Positions 25,947-34,063 of a stretch of 64,000 nucleotides of DNA are shown one piece after another (the first letter of the stretch is position 1; every line of letters begins with the position of its first letter). Both the position numbers and the translations under genes were made by a program. A model generated the notes under the pieces. It made no database searches. It was given only the letters and a program-made list of their open reading frames with translations, and was not told the DNA's origin. Origin of the DNA: an uncultured bacterium (lineage in GTDB: Bacteria > Cyanobacteriota > Vampirovibrionia > Gastranaerophilales > Gastranaerophilaceae); contig CADAJP010000005.1 of assembly GCA_902788345.1 (NCBI GenBank), positions 62,001-126,000 on the forward strand, given 5' to 3'.

Positions 25947-26519
25947 TTATTTGTCCGGCAAATTATATTTTAGTTCTACGAAAGTGGTATCGCCAATTTT
26001 TTCGTTATTTATGCATGTCCATTTTGAATAACGTGGGAAGATTACTTCATACCAGGTCTTAGAATATTGTGCACCCCTTGGAACAAGCATTTTAATTATA
26101 ATACCTTCCTCTCCTTCACCTATTCTGAATGTCTCGGCGATATCTTTATGCTTAGATGCGAATGCGTAATTTCTCATGACATAAGTATCATTTTTCTTTA
26201 GATTAATAAGTTTATTATATAAATAACTCTTTATTTTGTTGCCATTTGAAGTTTCTTTATTTATGCCACGCCAAAAAATCATATCCTCATTACTTGGTTT
26301 TAATTGTTTAAATTCTATATCTGCATTTTTTATATAATATTGGTCTAGCTTTGGTGATGGTTGTTTGCAATCAGTTAATATACAGCGCATGTTGGCTTTA
26401 TGTATTTGACGATTATTTTCTACCGTTTCTTTATTAAGAACATTTTTTTGCAGGCAATTTAACTGCTTAGCCCAATATTTTTCGCATAGTAGCATATTTT
26501 TTGTGTTGTGTATTTTCAT
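25947..26519 (-). CDS. putative ADP-ribosyltransferase-fold protein
   Basis: Not firmly recognised. The 190-aa protein has the spacing of an R-S-E mono-ADP-ribosyltransferase domain: FWRG (R84), NYAFASKHKDIAETF (F120-A121-S122 in the STS position), GIIIKMLVPRGAQ, and WYEVIFPR with E158 as the candidate catalytic Glu. The residue two before E158 is Trp, so the usual E/Q-x-E pair of arginine- or asparagine-specific enzymes is not complete. No signal peptide, no adjacent antitoxin. No ribosome-binding site is seen. It could be an effector, a phage-derived enzyme or an inactive relative. Confidence 0.42.
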   Translation of the reverse strand: MKIHNTKNMLLCEKYWAKQLNCLQKNVLNKETVENNRQIHKANMRCILTDCKQPSPKLDQYYIKNADIEFKQLKPSNEDMIFWRGINKETSNGNKIKSYLYNKLINLKKNDTYVMRNYAFASKHKDIAETFRIGEGEEGIIIKMLVPRGAQYSKTWYEVIFPRYSKWTCINNEKIGDTTFVELKYNLPDK

Positions 26520-26561
26520 ATTAGTTTTAAAACATTGAAAAAAATATTTTGCTAGCTGTTA

Positions 26562-27527
26562 TTACTCATCAAATAAAAAGCATTTGCATTTGTGGGTTGG
26601 AGTAAATTCTTTTTCCTCCGGAGTTTGTGTTTTGCATTTATCCATCGCATAAGGGCATCTTGTGTGGAATTTGCATCCAGATGGCAGGTTTCTTGGAGAT
26701 GGCAGTTCGCCTGTCAGTTTTACATCTTCTTTCTTTTCATTCGCATCAAGCTGCGGAACAGAGCCCAAAAGAGCCTTTGTGTAAGGATGTTTTGGATCTG
26801 TAAATATCTCTTCTGTCTGCCCGATTTCAATAATTTCACCAAGATACATTATCGCAATTCTATCTGATATATAACGAATTACGCCAAGATCGTGAGAGAT
26901 AAACAGAAATGTCAGGTTAAAATTGTCTTTCAGACTTTTAATTAAATTTATGATTTGAGCCTGAATACTGACATCTAGCGCACTGACAGGTTCATCTGCA
27001 ATAATAAACTCAGGACTAAGCATCAGGGCTCTTGCAATGGCAATTCTCTGCCTTTGTCCGCCGGAAAACTCATGCGGGTATAAATCCAATACACTTTTAT
27101 CAAGCCCGACATCAGATAATTTTTGTTCCAGTATAGCTTCAATTTCTTTTTTATTGTATTTAGTATTGATTTTCAGCGGTTCAGAAAGAATTTTGCCTAT
27201 TTTCATTTTTGGGTTAAGACTTGAATACGGGTTTTGAAATATCATCTGTATTTTTTGATAAAAATGCCTCAAATCTTCTTTTTTACGGATTTTAACGATA
27301 TTTTTATCATCATAAATAATTTCTCCGCTTTTTGTTTCAACCAGTTTCATTATTGCTTTTGCAAGTGTGGATTTCCCGCATCCTGATTCCCCTGCAACAG
27401 CAAGAATCTCTCCCTTTTTTATGTCTAAATTAATGCCGTTAACTGCATTGATAATCTCTTTTTCAGAGCTTACCTTGTTTGCAGAAGTATATGTAACATA
27501 TAAATCATTAATCTCCAATAAATTCAT
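26562..27527 (-). CDS. oppF: oligopeptide/dipeptide ABC transporter ATP-binding protein
   Basis: Couples ATP hydrolysis to peptide import. The 321-aa protein has Walker A GESGCGKST (near 45), the Q loop, signature SGGQRQRIA, Walker B FIIADEPVSALD and the H loop ISHD. The C-terminal oligopeptide-family segment GCKFHTRCPYAMDKC has the Cys residues linked to an Fe-S site in OppF/DppF relatives. No permease, OppD or binding-protein gene is adjacent, so it may serve a transporter encoded elsewhere. A -10-like TATACT (minus strand, 27536-27541) lies 8 bases before the ATG and no ribosome-binding site is seen. Confidence 0.88.
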   Translation of the reverse strand: MNLLEINDLYVTYTSANKVSSEKEIINAVNGINLDIKKGEILAVAGESGCGKSTLAKAIMKLVETKSGEIIYDDKNIVKIRKKEDLRHFYQKIQMIFQNPYSSLNPKMKIGKILSEPLKINTKYNKKEIEAILEQKLSDVGLDKSVLDLYPHEFSGGQRQRIAIARALMLSPEFIIADEPVSALDVSIQAQIINLIKSLKDNFNLTFLFISHDLGVIRYISDRIAIMYLGEIIEIGQTEEIFTDPKHPYTKALLGSVPQLDANEKKEDVKLTGELPSPRNLPSGCKFHTRCPYAMDKCKTQTPEEKEFTPTHKCKCFLFDE

Positions 27528-27579
27528 AAATCAATAGTATATAATTAATTGATTTATTGCAATTGTACAAAAAGTGTAT

Positions 27580-29040
27580 TTATTGATTTTTCAGTTTACT
27601 TATATCAAGTACAAGTTTTTTCTCTTTTGGGGACAGGTTGAATATGTGTGCAGCAAATTCCTTGATATAGCTGCGCGGAATCTCTAATTTGTCAAAAATT
27701 CCTTCGTTGCATAGTTCAATAAGACGGTCAACATGCTTTTGGCAGTTTTCATACGTTTCAGGGTGCTTTCTTACAAAATCTGCAAAAGGTATATTTGATT
27801 TTTCCCTGTTTACTCCTGCGCTTGATAATCCAAAATTCCTTATTGTATTATGACCGCCGTTCTTTTTGGGTACAATGTGATCAATTGATATTAAGGAATC
27901 CTTCATCATATAATATCCGATTTTAGAACTGGTATCATTTGAATACTTAACAATAAAAGCTGATAAATTTTCGTACGAAGTTGGCAGTTCTATAGCTTTA
28001 TTCATTAACTCGTGTGCTAAATCCCTGTTTTTTAATTGTTTTGTAATCTTTTTTAATTCATAAAGAAAAGATTTTCGCTCAAATTTTGCATAGAACGGAT
28101 AACCATGTATTTTAGCATTTGTATCATTAAATAATTTTGTTAATTCCGAATCACCTTTTAGAGCGGAATTTTCAAAATACTGACGGATTTTTTCAAGATT
28201 TTCTGAATTTCTTTTTAAAACCTCAGGTCTCATCTGATGCTCAAGTTTTTTCCTCAGTGTAGCTTTTACAATGCCGGGCTTTTTCTTTCTATCCTTTAAA
28301 CTTATATGTTCAAGGTAAACATGCCCTGTTGGTGTTACAGGGGTTTTGAAACAGTTTTGCGCCATTTTTTCTATCGTTTTCATTGCGATAATTTCATCTT
28401 TGTTATTTCTGCTTTTTACGGTTTCTTCAATTCTTTTAAGTTTATATTTGAATTCCGATTCACTAAATGGCAAAGTTACTTTATCTTTCAAAAGTCTTTT
28501 GGTGGTAATGTTTGTTAACACCGAAAAATCTTTATATAAATCCGGAGGCAATTCCACCCCTTTGTAAATGAGTTTGCAAAAGATTTCTCTCTGATCATTG
28601 ACTAATTTTTTCTCATGCTCGGGGCGATATAATTTTATTGCATCAGATATTGTTATATCCGGTTTTGTTTTGGCTGTTTCTTTTAACAATTCATAAAATT
28701 GTTTTCCTGATGCAATAAGTGTATTTTCATGCGGCTGCATATATAATATGACATCTTTTAAAGGCTTTTCAAAAATATTTTTATACTGCAGATATTCAAG
28801 AGTTTTTGAATCAAGCAGCATTTGCCCTGTGTACATATCAGGAATACCATATCTTACAAGTTTTTTTAATTTGTCACCGCCATGCGTGATTCCGCAAAAT
28901 GAAAGAACACAGTTGTATGAAGGCAATATTTCTCTAGGGGCAACGCATTGATTTGTAGTAAACATGCCCTTATGTGCGCGGATATTATATCCTGAATTTA
29001 TTTTATTAGGATACAGATAATTTATACTCTGAACTTGCAT
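27580..29040 (-). CDS. large protein with C-terminal HNH endonuclease motif
   Basis: The 486-aa protein has an unusual N-terminus (1-55) ending in SFCG (47-50), an unassigned helical middle rich in Lys/Glu, and an HNH-type motif near the C-terminus: SIDHIVPKKNGGHNTIRNFG with D387-H388, N402, then N411-x-x-K-S. This fits a beta-beta-alpha-metal nuclease. No signal peptide. A weak AGGGG lies upstream. I cannot tell whether it is a mobile-element nuclease, a toxin or a DNA-repair factor. The N-terminal motif links it to other unknowns in this window. Confidence 0.6.
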   Translation of the reverse strand: MQVQSINYLYPNKINSGYNIRAHKGMFTTNQCVAPREILPSYNCVLSFCGITHGGDKLKKLVRYGIPDMYTGQMLLDSKTLEYLQYKNIFEKPLKDVILYMQPHENTLIASGKQFYELLKETAKTKPDITISDAIKLYRPEHEKKLVNDQREIFCKLIYKGVELPPDLYKDFSVLTNITTKRLLKDKVTLPFSESEFKYKLKRIEETVKSRNNKDEIIAMKTIEKMAQNCFKTPVTPTGHVYLEHISLKDRKKKPGIVKATLRKKLEHQMRPEVLKRNSENLEKIRQYFENSALKGDSELTKLFNDTNAKIHGYPFYAKFERKSFLYELKKITKQLKNRDLAHELMNKAIELPTSYENLSAFIVKYSNDTSSKIGYYMMKDSLISIDHIVPKKNGGHNTIRNFGLSSAGVNREKSNIPFADFVRKHPETYENCQKHVDRLIELCNEGIFDKLEIPRSYIKEFAAHIFNLSPKEKKLVLDISKLKNQ

Positions 29041-29828
29041 ACATTTATTAATACCCCTAAATATATTTTTTGCGTAAAAGTTTATATTACTTTATGAATT
29101 TTTGCGTATAAGCATGCTAAAAATTACTCCTGCACATACTAACATGTCAAACAAATTTTTTCGAAAATTTTACAAGATTTAATTAAATTTTCTTCATTAA
29201 GTTTTTATAACACGAATTTTTCTTTAGAGTATCAAAGGGCATGGTCAATTGTAAAAAAATAATAATTTTTTTTTACTTGTAATCATGCTAAAGAAGTTCT
29301 AAATTTAATACATACACAAAATTAAGTCGCAAATAAATCGGCTACCAGAACAATATATTTGGAGAGATTTAGGATAGTAAAAAAAGGATAGTTTTAGGGT
29401 AGGAAAAAGAAAGATCAGAGGTGATGGCTAAGTAGTTTGGAAAGGGAAGAGTTTTACGAGGAGAAATGTGTACTTTTAGTATGGATAACTTAATAAATAA
29501 AAATTCATTTTATATATCTGGTTTATTAGGGAGTAAAGTAAAACTTTAAGAAGAGAGTAAATAGGATAGTTGTAAACTTCAGTATAGTCCAAACCTTAAC
29601 AGGTTGGGACTTTTCTTTTTTTAGAATAAGCATGACAATATTAAAAAAAATTTAACATGTAAAGTTCTTTTATAATGCCAAATTTCATGAAAAAATACCC
29701 AAAAACCGTTAATATATCATTCAAACAGATGTTTTTTTTCTGATATAGTGTTAAATTTCGTTAATATACTTGCATTTGTTAAAATTTTTGCTATATTTGA
29801 ATTTGTACAAAAGAAAAGGAGTTTTATT
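29041..29828. other. gene-free, purine-rich stretch ending in a terminator
   Basis: About 790 bp with no convincing coding region. A purine-rich section (about 29360-29470) repeats AGGATAG-like units (near 29371, 29387, 29561). GTCCAAACCT pairs with AGGTTGGGAC (about 29588-29611), followed by TTTTCTTTTTTT, a plausible plus-strand terminator. A plus-strand untranslated transcript of unknown type is possible. I could not match it to tmRNA, RNase P or 6S RNA. The last 30 bases hold the HU leader. Confidence 0.4.
29588..29621 (+). terminator. terminator of an unidentified plus-strand transcript
   Basis: A 10-bp stem with one mismatch (GTCCAAACCT / AGGTTGGGAC), a short loop and a long T run. There is no coding gene upstream on this strand within 3 kb. 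Confidence 0.55.
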
Positions 29829-30107
29829 ATGAACAAAGAAGAATTAGTACAAGAAATTTCAAAAAAAGCTAGCGTTACTCAAAAAGAAGCTTCAGAAGTT
29901 TTAGGTGCATTAATTGACACTATTCAAACAACTGTAAAAAAAGGTAAAAAAGTAACATTAGTAGGTTTCGGTACATTTGAACCACGTAAAAGAGCTGCAA
30001 GAATCGGCAGAAACCCTCAAACTGGTAAGGAATTAAAAATCCCTGCTAAAACAGTTCCTGCATTCTCAGCTGGTAAAAAATTCAAAACTGCTGTTAACGG
30101 AAAATAA
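29829..30107 (+). CDS. hup: HU-family DNA-binding protein
   Basis: Nucleoid-associated protein, a dimer that bends DNA. From 29829 it is 92 aa: the helical base (MNKEELVQEISKKASVTQKEASEVL) and the HU signature GFGTFEPRKRAARIGRNPQTGKELKIPA, with the arm-tip Pro. An upstream in-frame ATG (29748) is rejected because AAAAGGAG lies 8-15 bases before 29829 and HU is normally about 90 aa. Confidence 0.96.
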   Translation: MNKEELVQEISKKASVTQKEASEVLGALIDTIQTTVKKGKKVTLVGFGTFEPRKRAARIGRNPQTGKELKIPAKTVPAFSAGKKFKTAVNGK

Positions 30108-30124
30108 TTAACACAGTAAGGTTT

Positions 30125-30166
30125 AAAAAAGTCATTCTTTCAAATAGGAAGAATGGCTTTTTTTTT
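30125..30166 (+). terminator. terminator of HU gene
   Basis: AAAAAAGTCATTCTT pairs with AAGAATGGCTTTTTT (one G-U), followed by more T. Confidence 0.85.
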
Positions 30167-30214
30167 AGTCATGTTTTTGGTAATATAAAACAAGCAGAGG
30201 AGATATTTTGTAAT

Positions 30215-30835
30215 ATGTTAGATTCAATTTTAGCCCCATTAATAGCATGGTTAGAGCAAGTCATATCCAGCTGTGGATCCTGGGGAATTATGGGGATAAT
30301 GGCTCTTGAATCTTGTAATGTTTTAATTCCAAGTGAAGCAACACTGCCTTTTGCCGGATATTTGGTTTCCAAAGGAGAATTAGGATTTCATTCGGTTGTT
30401 TGGGCAGGTGCTATAGGTTGTTTGCTTGGCTCAATTCCGTCATATTATATCGGGTATTTCGGCGGAAGAAAATTTTTGGAAAAATTCGGAAAATACATGT
30501 TAATTTCAAAAAGCGAACTTGAAAATGCTGATAAATGGGTTGAAAAATACGGCGATTGGTCCTTTTTCTTTTGCAGAATGCTTCCTATTATAAGAACATT
30601 TATCTCATTGCCTGCCGGTATTTTGAAGGCAAAGAAAAGATTTTTCTTTACAATGACATTTTTAGGCTCTTTGATTTGGTGTTATGCGCTTGTTTTTGCA
30701 GGGGTAAAATTCGGAGAACATATTGAAGATGTTTTACCTATATGGCACAAATTTGACGTTGCTATTGTTGTCATTTGCTCTGTTCTTGCAGTTGTCTATA
30801 TATACAATCACATTAAAAAATTAAGACAGAGTTAA
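30215..30835 (+). CDS. DedA-family membrane protein
   Basis: Inner-membrane DedA/VTT-type protein, implicated in recycling of undecaprenyl phosphate or other lipids. 206 aa with the family features: a re-entrant N-terminal segment ending PSEATLPFAG, then GAIGCLLGSIPSYYIGYFGGRKFLEKFGKY, FFCRMLPIIRTFISLPAGI (the conserved Arg and Pro) and C-terminal membrane helices. Length is typical. GGAG lies 12 bases upstream of the ATG, rather distant. Confidence 0.88.
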   Translation: MLDSILAPLIAWLEQVISSCGSWGIMGIMALESCNVLIPSEATLPFAGYLVSKGELGFHSVVWAGAIGCLLGSIPSYYIGYFGGRKFLEKFGKYMLISKSELENADKWVEKYGDWSFFFCRMLPIIRTFISLPAGILKAKKRFFFTMTFLGSLIWCYALVFAGVKFGEHIEDVLPIWHKFDVAIVVICSVLAVVYIYNHIKKLRQS

Positions 30836-30882
30836 AATAATAAACATATAGTAAATTTTATATTTATAAGTTTTATATAAGT

Positions 30883-31382
30883 ATGATTTACTCCGTAAAA
30901 CAGAAAAAATATGTGCCTATAGATATAAAAAAGAAGTCTATAAAACATTTACAAGATACATTGTAAATGAAAAATCAAATGCGATTGAAAGTATCGGATA
31001 TGTTGATTTAAAAGATTTCAAGAACGGTGCAGAAGTTGTTTATATGAGAAATGAGAAGCCTAAATTATACAAGCATTTTGGACAGATTGCGGATCAGATT
31101 GAATTGGAGCATTGTTTAAACAACGGAATCAGCAAACCATATATATACTCTGATGCTGCATCAGGTACATTATTGCCGCATTTTAAAAAGGGAAAACGTT
31201 TTATTAATGAAGGGATAAATATTTATTTGGATTATATTTTAAAAAATGTCAAAAAAGGTGAACGAGTTTATACATCGAATTTTGGCCCTCAAAAAATGTA
31301 TATGCCTATAAATTTAATAAATGAACTAATAGAAAAGATAAAAATAAATCCGCTGTTAAAAGGGCTTAAATATATTCTATGA
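30883..31382 (+). pseudogene. frameshifted hypothetical gene with A_AAA_AAG slippery site
   Basis: Frame 0 from ATG 30883 gives MIYSVKQKKYVPIDIKKK and stops after 27 codons. The -1 frame is open from before the site to 31382 and reads on as EVYKTFTRYIVNEKSNA..., a normal-looking protein with FGQIADQIELEHCLNNG. The two frames join precisely by a -1 shift at A_AAA_AAG (30927-30933), in the exact codon phase of a programmed frameshift heptamer. The joined protein would be about 166 aa. No stimulator hairpin was seen. It could be programmed frameshifting, a recent mutation or a homopolymer sequencing error. Function unknown. The 3' end overlaps the convergent regulator gene by 6 bases. Confidence 0.5.
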
Positions 31383-32678
31383 ATTGTATTCTTTTACAAA
31401 GCTATCTACCCAGCGTATTAGACTCGGGACTTCATAAGGTTTTGGAAGGTATAAATCTGCTCCGGTATTTAATACAAGTTCCTTGTCATGAATAATAGAT
31501 GTAACAATTATTTTTGTTTTTTGATATTCTTTTGCCTGTTTTAATTTATAGCACAAATTTAATCCGTTTTTCTTTTCAAGATCTCCGGCATCAACTATAA
31601 TCAGAGCAGGGATATCAGATTTTGACGGCATTGAATATTTCGACATTATTTTTGGCGTATAACCCTGTATGGTTAAAATAGCATTAAGTAATGTGCATAG
31701 CGCCTCATCAGTTTCATACACCAGCACTTTGTTGTTATATTCAGGCTTCTCTACGGAATTTTGCCCTGATATTTTTGCCCTGTCAACAATATAATTTGAT
31801 TTGTCAGGCAAATCTGCAAGGTCATGAAGCTGAGTCAGAGTGTTTAAAACCTGAGAGCAGTCTTTGTATGTTTTAATTTCATTGGTAATAACACTGATTG
31901 TAAAATGGACAAAATTCGCTCTTTTACCTGCAAATTCATCTCCTTGTAATATCATATAACCTCTATTGAGGTCATGTTCTGCATAAAACTTATTTACAAC
32001 CGTATCGAAGGTATAAGTTAAAAATTTTGCCAAACCTTCTGCTTTTACGGGATTTGTGATTACTAAAAAATTATTTTCATCAATCTGTCCAGTGTAATCT
32101 TCATCTGTTAATGACGCTTTTATAATTGCTGAATATGTCTGTAAAAGTTTATCTGAAGCAAGCTCGGTATAAGCTTTTTTATAGTTTTCAAAATTTTCAA
32201 TCGAAATATATACCATTGCCCACGGAGAACTTTTTAACAGGGTTCTTTTTATTGCTCTGAGGGTATAATTGCGGTTTGGTATAAATTGTTTTAAATCAAG
32301 ATTTGATTCATACTCTCGCCTGAGGTGTGCATCAATTCTGACTTTAAATTCTTTCGGGTTTACAGGCTCGGATAAAAAGTCATCTGCCCCGTTATTCAGA
32401 ACCTTTATTCTGTCATTTATATCTGCAGATTTTGACAACGCAACTATAATAGGGCGCATGTTATATGCTAATGCCCTTACCTGCTTGCAAAAATCCGATA
32501 AATCATCATCAAAACTGTCTGAAATAATAATCAAATCAGGTTCGCTTTCCTGTATAATTTTGATTGAAGTAATTAAATCTTTTGAAATTATTACCTGATT
32601 TTGCTCTGATTCCAGTAATCGCTTATATTTTACCGATAATTCGGGTCTTTTATCAATGATTAATGTTACTGATTGCAT
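31377..32678 (-). CDS. REC - degenerate GGDEF - REC response regulator
   Basis: The 433-aa protein has an N-terminal receiver (LIIISDSFDDD near residue 53, with later KSADINDR and the EPVNP lysine-region equivalent), a middle domain (about 130-300) with GGDEF-like fold but without an intact GG(D/E)EF motif (best match is LQGDEFAGK, displaced), and a C-terminal second receiver (VLVYETDEAL, LIIVDAGD, LPKPYEVP). Probably a signalling protein that no longer makes cyclic-di-GMP. Its start overlaps the end of the kinase gene by 13 bases, so the two are an operon and likely cognate partners. Confidence 0.75.
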   Translation of the reverse strand: MQSVTLIIDKRPELSVKYKRLLESEQNQVIISKDLITSIKIIQESEPDLIIISDSFDDDLSDFCKQVRALAYNMRPIIVALSKSADINDRIKVLNNGADDFLSEPVNPKEFKVRIDAHLRREYESNLDLKQFIPNRNYTLRAIKRTLLKSSPWAMVYISIENFENYKKAYTELASDKLLQTYSAIIKASLTDEDYTGQIDENNFLVITNPVKAEGLAKFLTYTFDTVVNKFYAEHDLNRGYMILQGDEFAGKRANFVHFTISVITNEIKTYKDCSQVLNTLTQLHDLADLPDKSNYIVDRAKISGQNSVEKPEYNNKVLVYETDEALCTLLNAILTIQGYTPKIMSKYSMPSKSDIPALIIVDAGDLEKKNGLNLCYKLKQAKEYQKTKIIVTSIIHDKELVLNTGADLYLPKPYEVPSLIRWVDSFVKEYNS

Positions 32679-33406
32679 TTTATTCTCGCCTGCTCCTCAA
32701 TATTTTTTATCGGGATTTCAACAGTAAATGTAATGTCACTTTGCCCTGATCCGTCATTTAGCGGAACAGATTTTACCGTAATATGCCCGCTCATTTTTTC
32801 TACAAGCTGCTTGGTTATATATAAACCTAATCCGCTGCCCTGAACTTTCCTTGTCAAAGGATTATTTATTCTTGAAAATTTGGTAAAAATCTTTTCATAG
32901 TCTGCTTCTTCAATGTGAGTACCAACATTGGTAACCGATATAACAATATTGTCATTTTCACATTTTGCTTCTATTTTTATATCGGAATTTTCCGGAGAAT
33001 ATTTTGCACTGTTTTCGGTTAAATTTGTTAAAATTTGAGTGAATTTATCCTTGTCTGCAAATATTTTCGGAAGATTGTCCGATACTTTTAAATTAAAATT
33101 TTTAGACTGATATTGATTTTTTACAATTGTTATAACCTGTTGAGCAACAGGCTTAAAATCAAACTCATTATATATAAGATTGTTATTTTCTTTTTGCAAT
33201 TTAGAAACTGCAAGCATATTTTCAACAAGATTTATAAGTCTTTGAGATTGTTCTTCGATAATTTTTATAAATTTTTTCTTACTATCATCATCCAATTTGT
33301 CCCACGAACTAAGCATAGTTTGAGAGAACCCCCTTATAGATGTCAAAGGTGTCCTTAATTCGTGACTGACCGTAGATATAAAATCATCTTGATTATTCTC
33401 TTTCAT
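32666..33406 (-). CDS. cytoplasmic sensor histidine kinase
   Basis: From 33406 the protein is 246 aa. It has a HisKA dimerisation domain (STVSHELRTPLTSIRGF, H15) directly at the N-terminus and a full HATPase domain (N box LTENSAKYSP, G1/G2 VTNVGTHIEEADYEKIF, GSGLGLYITKQL). It has no membrane segment or sensor domain, so the signal must come through a partner. No ribosome-binding site is seen. TTGAAA-17-TATAAT lies upstream, with the -10 ending 6 bases before the ATG, so the mRNA is probably leaderless. The overlapping downstream gene is the dual-receiver regulator. Confidence 0.85.
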   Translation of the reverse strand: MKENNQDDFISTVSHELRTPLTSIRGFSQTMLSSWDKLDDDSKKKFIKIIEEQSQRLINLVENMLAVSKLQKENNNLIYNEFDFKPVAQQVITIVKNQYQSKNFNLKVSDNLPKIFADKDKFTQILTNLTENSAKYSPENSDIKIEAKCENDNIVISVTNVGTHIEEADYEKIFTKFSRINNPLTRKVQGSGLGLYITKQLVEKMSGHITVKSVPLNDGSGQSDITFTVEIPIKNIEEQARIKCNQ

Positions 33407-33441
33407 AACACGATTATACATTTTTTAACGGATATTTTCAA
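33406..33441 (-). promoter_or_regulatory. consensus promoter giving a leaderless kinase mRNA
   Basis: On the minus strand TTGAAA (33436-33441), a 17-bp spacer (33419-33435), TATAAT (33413-33418), CGTGTT, then ATG (33406-33404). Transcription should begin at or next to the A of the ATG. Confidence 0.6.
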
Positions 33442-33448
33442 TATGATT

Positions 33449-34063
33449 TTAGCCTTCTAATTGTATTTCTTCCCCATTTATAAATAATTTATCTTCTTTG
33501 CCTATAGATATATCTTCAAATGTTCTTAATAAATCTTCTTTTGTTGAAATACTGTAATAGTTTTCTTTTTTACGATTAAATATCTGGGCATTTATAGTCC
33601 ATGTATCTTTAGGTAAATTGTAATGAATATGTGCTTCTGAACTGTTAAATGCAAAGGTTTGAAAATATGAAAAATTTTGTGAGTTTTTCATTAATAATTT
33701 TTTTAAATTCATAAATATTTTTTGTGAATACGGAGCAAAAAATAAATCTTTACTGCCAATTAGCAGAATATTTTTAAACGGCTTTTCAAACGGTTCGGTT
33801 ATGATTTTATATATTTTATCAAGGTTAGTTATATTTTCATAAGAATCTCTGATGTGAAAGCCTTTTGCCTTTTCTCCGTCAGTTATACCGCCTGCTGTAC
33901 AAGTTCTTATCCCCATTGTGTGAAAATTTGAAGTTACGGAACTGAATTTACCTTCTCCAAAATTCTCAAAAGGAATATATTCGCTATGCTTGTATGTTGC
34001 TTTGCGAAACATTCTTTCCGATACAAAATTTATATTTGATGTAAATGTAATATTATTTTGCAT
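33449..34063 (-). CDS. hypothetical protein
   Basis: Family not recognised. The 204-aa protein begins MQNNITFTSNINFVSERMFR, with ITFTS in the place where other unknowns here have F-T-G. It contains TAGGITDGEKAKGFHIRDS and ILLIGSKDLFFAPYSQKIF, an alpha/beta pattern with no known catalytic motif. No signal peptide or membrane helix. It overlaps the 3' end of uvrA by 11 bases and is probably cotranscribed with it. Confidence 0.6.
   Translation of the reverse strand: MQNNITFTSNINFVSERMFRKATYKHSEYIPFENFGEGKFSSVTSNFHTMGIRTCTAGGITDGEKAKGFHIRDSYENITNLDKIYKIITEPFEKPFKNILLIGSKDLFFAPYSQKIFMNLKKLLMKNSQNFSYFQTFAFNSSEAHIHYNLPKDTWTINAQIFNRKKENYYSISTKEDLLRTFEDISIGKEDKLFINGEEIQLEG

Noticed and set aside
29041..29621. 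tmRNA, RNase P RNA or 6S RNA in the gene-free stretch
   Set aside because: I found neither the tmRNA tRNA-like ends nor the conserved RNase P core, and no long 6S-type hairpin with a bubble.
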